A stretch of DNA of 64,000 nucleotides from Streptomyces sp. R44 (lineage in GTDB: Bacteria > Actinomycetota > Actinomycetes > Streptomycetales > Streptomycetaceae). Made by a program: the position numbers and the translations under genes. Under the pieces are notes generated by a model. That model ran no database searches and was not told the DNA's origin. It was given only the letters and a program-made list of their open reading frames with translations. Each line of letters begins with the position of its first letter. Position 1 is the first letter of the stretch. Below are positions 10,998-19,682 of the stretch, in pieces. The DNA lies in the NCBI RefSeq assembly GCF_041053105.1, contig NZ_CP163444.1, positions 5,828,001 through 5,892,000 of the forward strand, in the 5' to 3' direction.

Positions 10998-12143
10998 GGC
11001 CGCTCGCGCCGCCGGGCCCGAGACGCCCGCCGCCAGCGCGCGGGCCGCGCGGACCGCGTCCTCCTCCGTGGTGAAGCGCCCGAAGCCCACCCGGATGCTG
11101 CCCCGGATCCGCTCCGGCGCCAGACCGGCCGCCGTCAGGACGTGCGAGGGCTCCTGCGCCGAGCTGTTGCACGCCGACCCGGTCGACACGGCGATGTCCG
11201 TGACCTCCAGGAGCAGCTGCTGGGCGTCCGTGCCCTCGAAGGACAGGTTCACCGCGTGCGGCAGGAATCCCGGACCCGTACCGCTGTTCAGCGTGTACGG
11301 CACGAGCTCGGCGAGCGTCGCCAGGAACCGCTCCCGGAGCCCGGCGAGCCGCACCGCCTCCTCCGCCCGGCCCGTCGCGAGGACGCCGACGGCCGCGCCC
11401 AGACCGATGACGGCGGCCGTGTTGACCGTGCCCGCCCGCAGCCCGCGCTCCTGACCGCCGCCGTGCAGCAGCGGTGCGAGCGGGGCCCGGTCCGACAGGC
11501 CGTTGGACACGTACAGCACGCCGATGCCCTTCGGGCCGTAGATCTTGTGCCCGGAGAAGGTGAGCAGGTCCACCCCGAGCGCCCGGACGTCGACGGGCAA
11601 CGAGCCCACGCCCTGCGTGGCGTCGCAGTGCAGCGGCACCCCGGCCGCACGCGTGACCGCGCCGATCTCCGCCACCGGCTGGATGGTGGAGAGCTCGTTG
11701 TTCGCCAGCATCACCGAGACCAGCGCGGTGTCCGGCCGCAGCGCCGCCGCGACCCGGTCCGCCGAGACGCGGCCCTGGCGGTCCACGGGCAGCACGGTCA
11801 CCTCGTGTCCGGCCGCCCGCAGCGAACGGCAGCTGTCCAGTACGGACTTGTGCTCCACGGCCGTCGTCACCACATGGCGGCGCTCGCCGGGCGTGACGAC
11901 CCCCTTGACGGCGAGGTTGTTGCCCTCGGTCGCACCGGACGTGAAGTAGATCTCGCTGCGCGCCGCCCCGATCAGCCGGGCGACGGCCCCGCGCGCCCGC
12001 TCCACCTCGCGGAAGGCGCGGATGCCGGCCGCGTGCGGGCTGGAGGGATTGGCGAAGCAGTGGGTGGCGGCGAAGCTCATCGCCTCGACGACCGCGGGGT
12101 CCGCCGGGGTGGTCGCCTGGTGGTCGAGATAGATCGTGGCCAT
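10992..12143 (-). CDS. Cysteine desulfurase (NifS/IscS family)
   Basis: PLP enzyme that takes sulfur from L-cysteine as an enzyme-bound persulfide, releasing alanine. The 383 residues contain H98 (AVEHKS), D174 of HCDATQ, PLP lysine K200 in FSGHKIYGPKG, QERGLRAGTVNTA, and the mobile loop STGSACNSSAQEPSHVL with persulfide cysteine C325. No iscU, thiI or mnmA is next to it. Instead it is the third gene of an operon with an EamA exporter and an unknown Cys-containing protein, 35 bp after the latter. A dedicated sulfur-handling role is therefore more likely than housekeeping Fe-S assembly (inference). Confidence 0.93.
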   Translation of the reverse strand: MATIYLDHQATTPADPAVVEAMSFAATHCFANPSSPHAAGIRAFREVERARGAVARLIGAARSEIYFTSGATEGNNLAVKGVVTPGERRHVVTTAVEHKSVLDSCRSLRAAGHEVTVLPVDRQGRVSADRVAAALRPDTALVSVMLANNELSTIQPVAEIGAVTRAAGVPLHCDATQGVGSLPVDVRALGVDLLTFSGHKIYGPKGIGVLYVSNGLSDRAPLAPLLHGGGQERGLRAGTVNTAAVIGLGAAVGVLATGRAEEAVRLAGLRERFLATLAELVPYTLNSGTGPGFLPHAVNLSFEGTDAQQLLLEVTDIAVSTGSACNSSAQEPSHVLTAAGLAPERIRGSIRVGFGRFTTEEDAVRAARALAAGVSGPAARAAA

Positions 12144-12178
12144 ACCTGTACTCCCGTCAGAAGACTGTCCGAGGTCCG

Positions 12179-12943
12179 TCAGAAGTCGTACGCGGTGTAG
12201 GGCAGGGCGATCGGATCGGCGCAGGCCGCGTCCGCGAAGACGAGGACGATCTCCTCGTCGGCGTCCGCCTGGGTGCGGAGGTAGATCTCGGCGCCCTTGG
12301 TCACCTTGTCCCGGTCGGCGAGCGAGTTGATGTCGACGACGTGGCGGCGGGCGCAGTCCGGGAAGGCGGCCCGCAGCCGGGCGAAGTAGCGGGCGAAGTA
12401 CTCGGCGACGATGAGCGGGCAGCGCGGGACGACGTGGTCGTCCTTGACGGTGCCGGCGAGCACCTTCGCGTACCGGCGGGAGCGGAAGAGGATCTCGTCG
12501 CCCTCCAGGACGAACAGCGGATGTTCCGCCGGTTCGCGCAGCCGGCGCTTCATGGCGCGGGCGGCGCGATTGCGCAGGGTGCGCTCGCGGGTGACGGTGA
12601 AGGAGGTCCCGGCGTCGGCCGCGACGGCGGTGAGCGGGGAGACGTCGGCCGGCGCGGAGGGGGCGGCCGGCAGCGTACAGACCTCGTCGGAACAGGACAT
12701 GCCGAGGTCGTTGACGATGACGTCGTAGACCACCTTGTTGCCGCGGTGCAATCGGCGGGCGGCGGCGCCGGTCTCCTGGGCCAGGGCGAAGGAGCTCAGG
12801 GAGAACTCCCCGATGCCGGCGGCCGTTTCGAAGTAGCCGCCCGCGACCAGTAACGCCGAGCGGCTACCGAGGTCGACGGTCTCCAGGAGGGGTTCGACGC
12901 GGGGCGGGAGGCTGCGGGTCCGGGGGGTGGCGAGGGTGTTCAA
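12179..12943 (-). CDS. Uncharacterised protein of the EamA-cysteine desulfurase operon
   Basis: A 254-residue soluble protein that I cannot assign to a family. It has no signal peptide or membrane helix. The conserved-looking core reads HPLFVLEGDEILFRSRRYAK, followed by PRCPLIVAEYFARYFARL and HVVDINSLADRDKVTKGAEIYL. Cysteines are at 84, 89, 175, 197 and 241; the CSDEVC pair could hold a metal or accept a persulfide. The start is TTG 12943, 7 nt after GGAG and overlapping the exporter stop as TTGA, so translation is coupled. It could be a sulfur acceptor for the desulfurase encoded next; this is a guess from context. Confidence 0.7.
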   Translation of the reverse strand: MNTLATPRTRSLPPRVEPLLETVDLGSRSALLVAGGYFETAAGIGEFSLSSFALAQETGAAARRLHRGNKVVYDVIVNDLGMSCSDEVCTLPAAPSAPADVSPLTAVAADAGTSFTVTRERTLRNRAARAMKRRLREPAEHPLFVLEGDEILFRSRRYAKVLAGTVKDDHVVPRCPLIVAEYFARYFARLRAAFPDCARRHVVDINSLADRDKVTKGAEIYLRTQADADEEIVLVFADAACADPIALPYTAYDF

Positions 12944-13857
12944 CGGTGCACTCCGTTCTTCCGGGACGGGGATCGGTCGGATGACGCGGGGGGTGTGCCG
13001 GGCGGGGCGGCCGAGGAGGGCACGGCCGTGCCGACGGCCGCCGTCACCACGCAGAGCACGGCGGCCCACTGGGCGGGGGAGAGGTGCTCGCCGAGCAGGA
13101 CGAGGCCCACCAGGGCCGCGATGACCGGCTCCACCGTGGACAGCACGGCGAAGACCCGGGGCGGCATCCGGCGCAGGGCGGCGAACTCCAGCGAGAAGGG
13201 GATGACCGTCGTCAGGACCGCGACCGCGAGCGCGGCCCCGAGCACCCCCGGCCGCAGGAGGACGTCGAGGGAGGGCAGGCCGAGCGCGGGGGCGGTGGGC
13301 AGGGCGAGGACGGCGGCGATCGTCAGGCCGAGGGCCAGGCCGGAACGGCCCGGGACCGCGCGGCCCACCCGGGCGCCGAGCAGGATGTATCCGGTGAGGG
13401 CGGCGCCGGTGAGCAGGCTCGCGGCGAGGCCGACCGGATCGTCCATGCCCCGCGTCCCGCCGAGCACGAGCAGGCCGGCGGCCGCGACCGCGACCCAGAG
13501 CCGGTCCACGGCGCGGCGCGAGGTGAGCGCGGCGAGCAGCAGCGGCCCGCTGAACTCCAGGGTCACCACGACACCGAGCGGCAGCCGGGAGGTGGCCTCG
13601 TAGAAGGCGAACTGCATGACGGTGAAGACGGCCCCGTAGGGGAGCAGGAGTCGCCAGTGGGTGCGCAGGAGCCGTGGCGCGGGCCGGGACAGCAGACAGA
13701 GCAGGGTGGCGGCGATGAGCAGCCGCAGCAGGGTCGCGCCCGTCGGTCCGGTCTCCTCGAACAGTCTTTTGGCGAAGGCGGATCCGAACTGCAGGCTGAC
13801 CATGCCGGTGAGGAGCAGCAGCGGGGCGGGAGCGGCTCCCAGGGCGTGCGGGCGCAT
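12940..13857 (-). CDS. EamA/DMT family exporter
   Basis: Integral membrane transporter of 305 residues with about ten hydrophobic helices arranged as two EamA repeats (LLLLTGMVSLQFGSAFAKRL..., then LVGLVLLGEHLSPAQWAAVLCVVTAAVG). E. coli EamA (YdeD) exports cysteine pathway metabolites, which fits the cysteine desulfurase in the same operon, but DMT proteins have many substrates. The ATG at 13857 follows GGAGAGGAGG. It is the first gene of the operon, under the ATACCCC...GGGGTAT palindrome. Confidence 0.85.
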   Translation of the reverse strand: MRPHALGAAPAPLLLLTGMVSLQFGSAFAKRLFEETGPTGATLLRLLIAATLLCLLSRPAPRLLRTHWRLLLPYGAVFTVMQFAFYEATSRLPLGVVVTLEFSGPLLLAALTSRRAVDRLWVAVAAAGLLVLGGTRGMDDPVGLAASLLTGAALTGYILLGARVGRAVPGRSGLALGLTIAAVLALPTAPALGLPSLDVLLRPGVLGAALAVAVLTTVIPFSLEFAALRRMPPRVFAVLSTVEPVIAALVGLVLLGEHLSPAQWAAVLCVVTAAVGTAVPSSAAPPGTPPASSDRSPSRKNGVHR

Positions 13858-13905
13858 GACGGCACCTCCTCTCCAGGCGTCGGCCGCCGGACGGATGCCG
13901 AAGAC

Positions 13906-13925
13906 TCTATACCCCCTAGGGGTAT
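13906..13925 (-). promoter_or_regulatory. CsoR/CstR-like operator overlapping the -10 of the EamA operon
   Basis: A perfect inverted repeat ATACCCC (13909-13915), CTA, GGGGTAT (13919-13925) sits 52 bp upstream of the exporter start. Read leftward, TATAGA (13911-13906) is a plausible -10 element overlapped by the palindrome. G/C tracts flanked by AT in this arrangement are characteristic of CsoR-family sites, including the persulfide sensor CstR. The regulator is not encoded nearby. Confidence 0.6.
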
Positions 13926-14087
13926 GGCGCGATCGTATGGGGTGTCAGGGGGCCTTCAGGGGGTGTCGTGAGTGTGACGTCCGTCAAAGAGGGCGTGACG
14001 CGCATTACTTCGCGGTCACATGGCGCCCCCCGACCGCTAATCTCCGCCGGAGAGCAGAAGTGAACAGGTGTGGAGGGGTGGAAGATC

Positions 14088-14936
14088 GTGGCCAAGAAGC
14101 TTGCCGTCATCGGGGCCGGACTCATGGGATCCGGCATCGCACAGGTCTCGGCACAGGCGGGCTGGGACGTCGTCCTGCGTGACGTCACCGACGCCGCCCT
14201 GACCCGCGGCACCGACGGCATCAAGGCGTCGTACGAGAAGTTCGTCGCCAAGGGCAAGCTCGCCGCCGAGGACGCCGAGGCCGCGCTCGGCCGGATCACC
14301 GCCACCACCGAGCTCGACGCCGTCGCCGACGCGGACGTCGTCGTCGAGGCCGTCTTCGAGAACCTCGACGTCAAGCACGAGATCTTCCGCTCGCTCGACA
14401 AGATCGCCAAGGACGGCGCGGTCCTCGCCTCCAACACCTCCGCGATCCCGATCACCAAGATCGCCGCGGTGACCGAGCGGCCCGAGGCCGTCGTCGGCGT
14501 CCACTTCTTCTCGCCCGTGCCGATGATGCAGCTCGTCGAGCTGGTCCGCGGCTACAAGACGAGCGACGAGACCCTCGCCACCGCCCGCGCCTTCGCCGAG
14601 TCCGTCGGCAAGACCTGCATCGTCGTCAACCGCGACGTCGCCGGCTTCGTCACCACCCGCCTCATCTCGGCCCTCGTCGTCGAGGCCGCCAAGCTCCACG
14701 AGTCGGGCGTCGCCACCGCCGAGGACATCGACATCGCCTGCAAGCTCGGCTTCGGGCACGCCATGGGCCCGCTCGCCACCGCCGACCTCACCGGCATCGA
14801 CATCCTGGTGAACGCGGCCAACAACATCTACACCGAGTCCCAGGACGAGAAGTTCGCGCCGCCGGAGCTGATGCGCCGGATGGTGGACGCGGGTGACATC
14901 GGCCGCAAGAGCGGGCAGGGCTTCTACAAGTACTGA
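14088..14936 (+). CDS. 3-hydroxybutyryl-CoA dehydrogenase
   Basis: NAD(P)-dependent oxidoreductase interconverting acetoacetyl-CoA and 3-hydroxybutyryl-CoA, a soluble single-domain-pair enzyme of 282 residues. The Rossmann motif AVIGAGLMGSGIAQ is at the N-terminus. GVHFFSPVPMMQLVELV holds the catalytic histidine-containing H-F-F-x-P motif. The C-terminal dimerisation domain begins with GFVTTRLISALVVEAAKL and has GFGHAMGPLATADLTG. GTG 14088 follows GGAAG at the right distance; an upstream in-frame start at 14070 lacks a site. It could act with the thiolase at 31.8 kb in butyrate or ethylmalonyl-type pathways. Confidence 0.94.
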   Translation: MAKKLAVIGAGLMGSGIAQVSAQAGWDVVLRDVTDAALTRGTDGIKASYEKFVAKGKLAAEDAEAALGRITATTELDAVADADVVVEAVFENLDVKHEIFRSLDKIAKDGAVLASNTSAIPITKIAAVTERPEAVVGVHFFSPVPMMQLVELVRGYKTSDETLATARAFAESVGKTCIVVNRDVAGFVTTRLISALVVEAAKLHESGVATAEDIDIACKLGFGHAMGPLATADLTGIDILVNAANNIYTESQDEKFAPPELMRRMVDAGDIGRKSGQGFYKY

Positions 14937-15062
14937 GCCGCGCCCGCCACCCCGCCTCACTCCGTGGGGTGAATTTCGGTATCGGTTCGCTGACAAGGCG
15001 CAACGTATCTGCCGGTGCGGCAGTCAGTTGTTGCGAAGACGGAGCACTCTCGGGGAGCGCAT

Positions 15063-15386
15063 ATGCACATCAGGGGCGACCACGTCGAGCTGGTCGTCGG
15101 GGGCCGCCTCGACGTCCGCAGCGCGGCGGACGCCCGTACGGTCCTGCACTCGGCCGTCGACGACGGAGTCGGCGACCTGGTGCTCGACCTGACCGGCCTC
15201 GACTCCTGGGACGCGACAGGACTCGGCGTCATCATGGGCGCCCACCGCAGGGCCGGCCGGTGCGGCCGGCGCCTCGTCCTGCGCGGGGTGCCGCCGCAGA
15301 TGCAGCGGCTCCTCGTCGCCACCCGGCTGCACCGCATCCTCGCCATCGAGGGCGGCCTCGCCCTGGAGTCGCTGCCCCGGGTATGA
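15063..15386 (+). CDS. STAS-domain anti-sigma factor antagonist-like protein
   Basis: A 107-residue single STAS domain: MHIRGDHVELVVGGRLDVRSAADARTVLH, then VLDLTGLDSWDATGLGVIMGAHR. The stretch DATGLGV aligns with the phosphorylatable Ser/Thr loop of SpoIIAA-type antagonists, with Thr as acceptor. It probably binds an anti-sigma kinase or another partner. No sigma or anti-sigma gene is adjacent; the next gene is a P-loop membrane protein. ATG 15063 follows GGGGAG, and a longer GTG start at 15015 is less likely. Confidence 0.85.
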   Translation: MHIRGDHVELVVGGRLDVRSAADARTVLHSAVDDGVGDLVLDLTGLDSWDATGLGVIMGAHRRAGRCGRRLVLRGVPPQMQRLLVATRLHRILAIEGGLALESLPRV

Positions 15387-15603
15387 CCCCCGGGGTGCCC
15401 GCCAGGTGTGAAGCAGCTGTGAGAACCAGGCGTCACACCCAATCCTCACAAGACCGTGACGTCTTGGTCTCGGGGGCACCCCGCCTGTTCCCGACCGCCT
15501 GACCACGGTCTAGGGTTCGGTCGCCCGCACATTGACGGACCCGTCTGCACATGGGACGGACCCACCGGCGGGCACCGGACACCGCTTCTTGGGGGCTTGC
15601 ACC

Positions 15604-18186
15604 ATGGACCCGATCAACCCTGGGTCGGAGGAGTACGGTCACGACACCGAGGGCGAGGAGGCCCGCCAGGGCCGTGGCGTGCCCGCTCCGACGCCCGCGC
15701 GTGCCCGCGTCGTCCGGCTCGTCTCCGGCGAACTGCTCCTCACCGTCAACCCCGTCGACGGCAGCGAGATCGAACCCTGCCCGCCCGGGCAGGAACCGGA
15801 GGCCCCCCGCCCCCGCACCCCCGAGGAGCGCGCCGAGGCCGCCCGCGCCGTCGCCCCGCCCGTCCCGCCGGGCCCCGCCGCACCCGAGCTGCCCCTCCTC
15901 GAACGCCAGGAGGAGCGCGAGCGGCTCACCGGCATACTCCGCCAGGGCCGCTGCGCCCGCGTCGTCGGCGCCCCCGGATCCGGCCGCACCGCCCTCCTCG
16001 ACGCCGTCGCCGCCGACTGCGCCGGCCTGGCCCCCGACGGCGTCGTCCGCCTCTCCGGCCACCACCGCACCCCCACCGAGCTGCTCCACGAGCTGTTCAC
16101 CGCCGTCCGGTACGCCCCCGGGCAGCGCCCCGACCGGGCCGGCCTCCTCGCCCGGCTCCGGGACATCGGCGCCGTGGTCGTCGTCGACGACCTGGAATGC
16201 GGCGGCGCGGCCCTCGACGAACTCCTCGCCGCCGCCCCCGAGTGCGCCTTCCTCCTCGCCTCGGGACCCGACACCCCCGCCCCCTCCGCCGAGGCCCCCG
16301 TCGAGGAGGTCCTCCTCGCCGGCCTCGGCCGCGCCGCCGCCCTGGAGCTCCTGGAGAGCGCCGTCGGCCGCACCCTCACCGAGGAGGAGGCCAACTGGGC
16401 CGGCGACCTGTGGTTCGAGTCCGAAGGACTCCCGCTCCGCTTCGTCCAGGCCGGTGCCCTCCTCCGCCAGCGCGACCGGCTGCGCGTCACCCCCGCCGAG
16501 TTCGACGCCTTCGGCGCCCTCGAAGAGGCCTTCGGCCCCACCGACCCCACCGCGGCGGCCACCGTCGCGGCCGCCGCCTTCGACGGCATCGACGACCCCG
16601 ACGTCGAACTGCGCGAGATTCCGCTGCCCAGCCTCGGCGAAGGCGCCGCCCCCGCCGCGCTCCTCGCCTCCCGCCTCAGCCGCTCCGCCCAGACCGCCCT
16701 CCGCTTCGCCGTCGCCCTCGGCGGCGAGGTCCCGCACCAGGCCCACCTCCCGGCCCTCGTCGGCGACACCCACGCCGACGCCGCCCTCGGCGAACTCATG
16801 GCCTGCGGACTGCTCAGCCCGGTCGGCCCCCGCTACCGGCTCGCCACCGGAGTCCTCACCCAGCTCCTCGCCCACGGGTACGAGCACGAGGCCGCCGACC
16901 GCGCCCACACCATCGCCCAGCACTACGCCTGGTGGGCGTCCCACCCCTCCGTCACCCCCGAGCGGGCCACCGCCGAGGCCGACGCCTTGCTCGCCGCCCT
17001 CACCGCGCTGATCCCCGGCACCGGGGAGAGCGCCGCCGAGCACCGGTCCACCGCCGTCCTCCTCGCCCGCGCCGCCGCGCCCGCCTTCGCCGCCGGACTG
17101 CACTGGGGCGCCTGGGAGCGCGCCCTGCGCGCCGGACAGGAAGCCGCCCGGCTCGCCGGCGAGGTCGCCGAGGAGGCCTACTTCCACCACGAGCTCGGCG
17201 TCCTCGCGATCTGCGCCGGAAACCTGGAGCGGGCCCGCGCCGAGCTGGAGGCCTCCATCGGCCTGCGCGGGGTGCTCGCCGACAAGCGCGGCACCGTCGC
17301 CGGCCGCCGGGCCCTCGCCCTCGTCGCCGACCTCTCCGGAGAGCACGCCGCCGCACTCCGCGCCGAGGAGCCCCTCTCCCCGCCGCGCGGCACCCCCGCC
17401 CTGCGCGGCCCGGCCGCCCGCCCCGCCCTCCCGAGACCGGAGCCCGTCACGGCCCCGCTGCCCGGCGGGCCCGTCCGGACCCCGGCGACGCCCCCGGTCC
17501 CCGCGTTCCCCGACTTCGCCGACGCGGGCCCCACGCTCGTCACCCACACCGACACCGCCAAGAACGGCGACCGCCGCTCCGGCCTCAAGGGCGGCATCCT
17601 CAGCGGCGCCCGCCGCAACCTCGTCGCCGTCGGCGCGGGCGCGCTCCTCGTCGCCGTCCTCGGCACCGTCGTCACCCTCGGCGCCACCTCCGGCAACGGC
17701 GACAACCCGGCCGGCGACCGCGTCACCTCCGACAGCACCGCGAACGAGAGCGGCGGCTCCGACGGCCTCGACGCCGAGGAGCCCGCCGACGGCGAGGCCG
17801 ACCCGGCCGAGACCGGCCAGGCCACGCACTCGGACTCCCCGAGCCCCTCCGGCTCCGGCAGCGCGTCGCCGTCCGCCTCGACGGACCCGTCCGCATCCGG
17901 CTCTCCGTCGTCCTCGGGCAGCCCCTCGGCCACGACGGGAGCGCCGACGGCGACCACGGCACCGCCGACCGGACGCCCCACGACGACCGCGCCGCCGGCC
18001 ACGACCACCCCGCCGCCGAGGCCGACGACCACGACGCCGAAGCCGCCGACGACCACCCCCGCGCCGCCGACGACGACCCCGCCGACCACGACCCCGCCGC
18101 CGACGACCGCCCCTCCGGCGACCAGCGAGACCACGACCCTCGGCGCCCCCTCCGCCTCCGAGACCGCCACGGACTCGCCGGCCTGA
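15604..18186 (+). CDS. Large P-loop NTPase with transmembrane helix and Pro/Thr-rich external tail
   Basis: An 860-residue protein with a short N-terminal Arg-rich strand region (VVRLVSGELLLTVNPVDGSEIEPC). An AAA/STAND-like NTPase follows, with Walker A GAPGSGRT (122-129) and Walker B VVVVDD (191-196), then an alpha-helical region to about 600. One transmembrane helix NLVAVGAGALLVAVLGTVVTL lies near 673-693, followed by a 160-residue Ser/Thr/Pro-rich tail that would lie outside the cell. ATG 15604 comes 217 bp after the STAS gene. The NTPase could sense cytoplasmic state and act on the envelope, but no function is known. A terminator follows directly. Confidence 0.85.
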   Translation: MDPINPGSEEYGHDTEGEEARQGRGVPAPTPARARVVRLVSGELLLTVNPVDGSEIEPCPPGQEPEAPRPRTPEERAEAARAVAPPVPPGPAAPELPLLERQEERERLTGILRQGRCARVVGAPGSGRTALLDAVAADCAGLAPDGVVRLSGHHRTPTELLHELFTAVRYAPGQRPDRAGLLARLRDIGAVVVVDDLECGGAALDELLAAAPECAFLLASGPDTPAPSAEAPVEEVLLAGLGRAAALELLESAVGRTLTEEEANWAGDLWFESEGLPLRFVQAGALLRQRDRLRVTPAEFDAFGALEEAFGPTDPTAAATVAAAAFDGIDDPDVELREIPLPSLGEGAAPAALLASRLSRSAQTALRFAVALGGEVPHQAHLPALVGDTHADAALGELMACGLLSPVGPRYRLATGVLTQLLAHGYEHEAADRAHTIAQHYAWWASHPSVTPERATAEADALLAALTALIPGTGESAAEHRSTAVLLARAAAPAFAAGLHWGAWERALRAGQEAARLAGEVAEEAYFHHELGVLAICAGNLERARAELEASIGLRGVLADKRGTVAGRRALALVADLSGEHAAALRAEEPLSPPRGTPALRGPAARPALPRPEPVTAPLPGGPVRTPATPPVPAFPDFADAGPTLVTHTDTAKNGDRRSGLKGGILSGARRNLVAVGAGALLVAVLGTVVTLGATSGNGDNPAGDRVTSDSTANESGGSDGLDAEEPADGEADPAETGQATHSDSPSPSGSGSASPSASTDPSASGSPSSSGSPSATTGAPTATTAPPTGRPTTTAPPATTTPPPRPTTTTPKPPTTTPAPPTTTPPTTTPPPTTAPPATSETTTLGAPSASETATDSPA

Positions 18187-18204
18187 CCCCGTACGGGAAC
18201 GACG

Positions 18205-18239
18205 ACGGCCCCGGGCGCGCTCACCGCACCCGGGGCCGT
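18205..18239. terminator. Bidirectional terminator
   Basis: A perfect 11-bp stem ACGGCCCCGGG (18205-18215) / CCCGGGGCCGT (18229-18239) lies between the convergent P-loop gene and nucS. Confidence 0.8.
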
Positions 18240-18258
18240 ACTCGTACGCGTACGAGGA

Positions 18259-18930
18259 TCAGAACAGCCGCAGCTTGTCGTCCTCGATGCCGCGCAGCGC
18301 GTCGTAGTCGAGGACCACGCAGCCGATCCCGCGGTCCGTCGCGAGCACCCGGGCCTGCGGCTTGATCTCCTGGGCCGCGAAGACGCCCTTCACCGGCGCC
18401 AGGTGCGGGTCGCGGTTGAGCAGCTCCAGATAGCGGGTCAGCTGCTCGACGCCGTCGATCTCGCCGCGCCGCTTGATCTCCACCGCCACCGTCGCGCCGT
18501 CGGCGTCCCGGCACAGGATGTCCACCGGGCCGATCGCGGTCGGGTACTCGCGGCGGATCAGCGTGTAGCCCTCGCCGAGGGTCTCGATGCGGTCGGCGAG
18601 CAGCTCCTGGAGGTGCGCCTCGACGCCGTCCTTGATGAGACCCGGGTCCACGCCCAGCTCGTGCGAGGAGTCGTGGAGGATCTCCTCCATCGTGATGATC
18701 AGTTTCTCGCCCGCTTTGTTGATCACGGTCCAGATGCCCGCCTCACCCTCGACGCCTTCCTTCAGGGTGCACGGCGGCGACATCCAGTTGAGCGGTTTGT
18801 ACGCCCGGTCGTCCGCGTGGATGGAGACGCTGCCGTCTGCCTTGACCAGGATCAGACGGGGCGCGGAGGGCAGGTGGGCCGTGAGTCGACCCGCGTAGTC
18901 CACGGAGCAACGGGCAATGACGAGACGCAT
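18259..18930 (-). CDS. nucS: Mismatch-specific endonuclease NucS (EndoMS)
   Basis: Cuts both strands at mismatched base pairs and supplies the non-canonical mismatch repair of actinobacteria, which lack MutS/MutL. The 223-residue length matches family members. The N-terminal DNA-binding half begins [21 protein letters not shown]. The C-terminal nuclease half carries the RecB-like catalytic motif [31 protein letters not shown] (D, E and K of the PD-(D/E)xK core). ATG 18930 is preferred over an in-frame TTG at 18939. Monocistronic. Confidence 0.96.
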   Translation of the reverse strand: MRLVIARCSVDYAGRLTAHLPSAPRLILVKADGSVSIHADDRAYKPLNWMSPPCTLKEGVEGEAGIWTVINKAGEKLIITMEEILHDSSHELGVDPGLIKDGVEAHLQELLADRIETLGEGYTLIRREYPTAIGPVDILCRDADGATVAVEIKRRGEIDGVEQLTRYLELLNRDPHLAPVKGVFAAQEIKPQARVLATDRGIGCVVLDYDALRGIEDDKLRLF

Positions 18931-19180
18931 GGTCGCCAACGCTACAAGACGGGCGCTCTTCCGCGCGATTCGGGCATCGGCCCGGCACCCGATGGGGGCG
19001 GTCGTTGGCCGAACACCCGTCGGTTATCAGCCGGTTGTGTGCCCATTCTTCTGGTGCCGCCCGGACTGCGCGCTTACCGTGGAAGCTGGAGGTCGTCGTC
19101 CGTGCACGCAGCGTGGCGCACGGCCCGGCCTTCGTCCCTGCCCGCAAGACCCCGTCCGCGGGGTCGCGAGAGGAGAACCC

Positions 19181-19573
19181 ATGTCGCTCGACGTCTCACC
19201 GGCGCTGTTGGAACAGGCCGAGCGAGGCGAGGTCGACGAAGCCGACTTCGTCGACTGCGTCCGGACCTCCCTGCCCTACGCATGGGAGATGATCAGTTCT
19301 CTGGTGGCACAGCTGAAGGTCGACGGCGGAGAGTTCGCCGACAACCAGACGCCGCCGCCGAATGAGCAGGCACGTGGTCAGCTGCTGCGCGCGCTCGCGA
19401 GCGATGCCATTCGTGGTGCGCTGCAGCGGCATTTCGGGGTGCGTCTCGCCTTCCAGAACTGCCACCGCGTGGCGGTCTTCCCGCTGGACCCGGCGGTGGA
19501 CGAGCGGCTCGCCCGCTTCACGTCCGTACGGGGACAGCTGCTGAACCAGTCGCCGGAACTGCGCGACTGCTGA
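19181..19573 (+). CDS. SCO5389-type conserved protein
   Basis: A 130-residue soluble, acidic protein beginning MSLDVSPALLEQAERGEVDEADFVDCVRTSLPYAWEMISSL, with no signal peptide. The family is conserved in Streptomyces immediately beside nucS, divergently transcribed. Function is unknown. The ATG follows AGGAGA. The 250-bp divergent region to nucS contains no obvious palindrome. Confidence 0.85.
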   Translation: MSLDVSPALLEQAERGEVDEADFVDCVRTSLPYAWEMISSLVAQLKVDGGEFADNQTPPPNEQARGQLLRALASDAIRGALQRHFGVRLAFQNCHRVAVFPLDPAVDERLARFTSVRGQLLNQSPELRDC

Positions 19574-19682
19574 GACATGGTGCTGCCGCTCCGCATCGCG
19601 GGAGAAGGCGAACGATGCGAGCCGACGCGCATCGCCGCCGACAGGTGCAGGAGCGGCAGCACAGTCCCGGACGTGGCAGCCC

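Noticed and set aside
15433..17829. A 798-codon minus-strand frame opposite the P-loop protein
   Set aside because: A Gly-rich shadow of the real gene, which has Walker A/B motifs and a transmembrane helix in the other strand.
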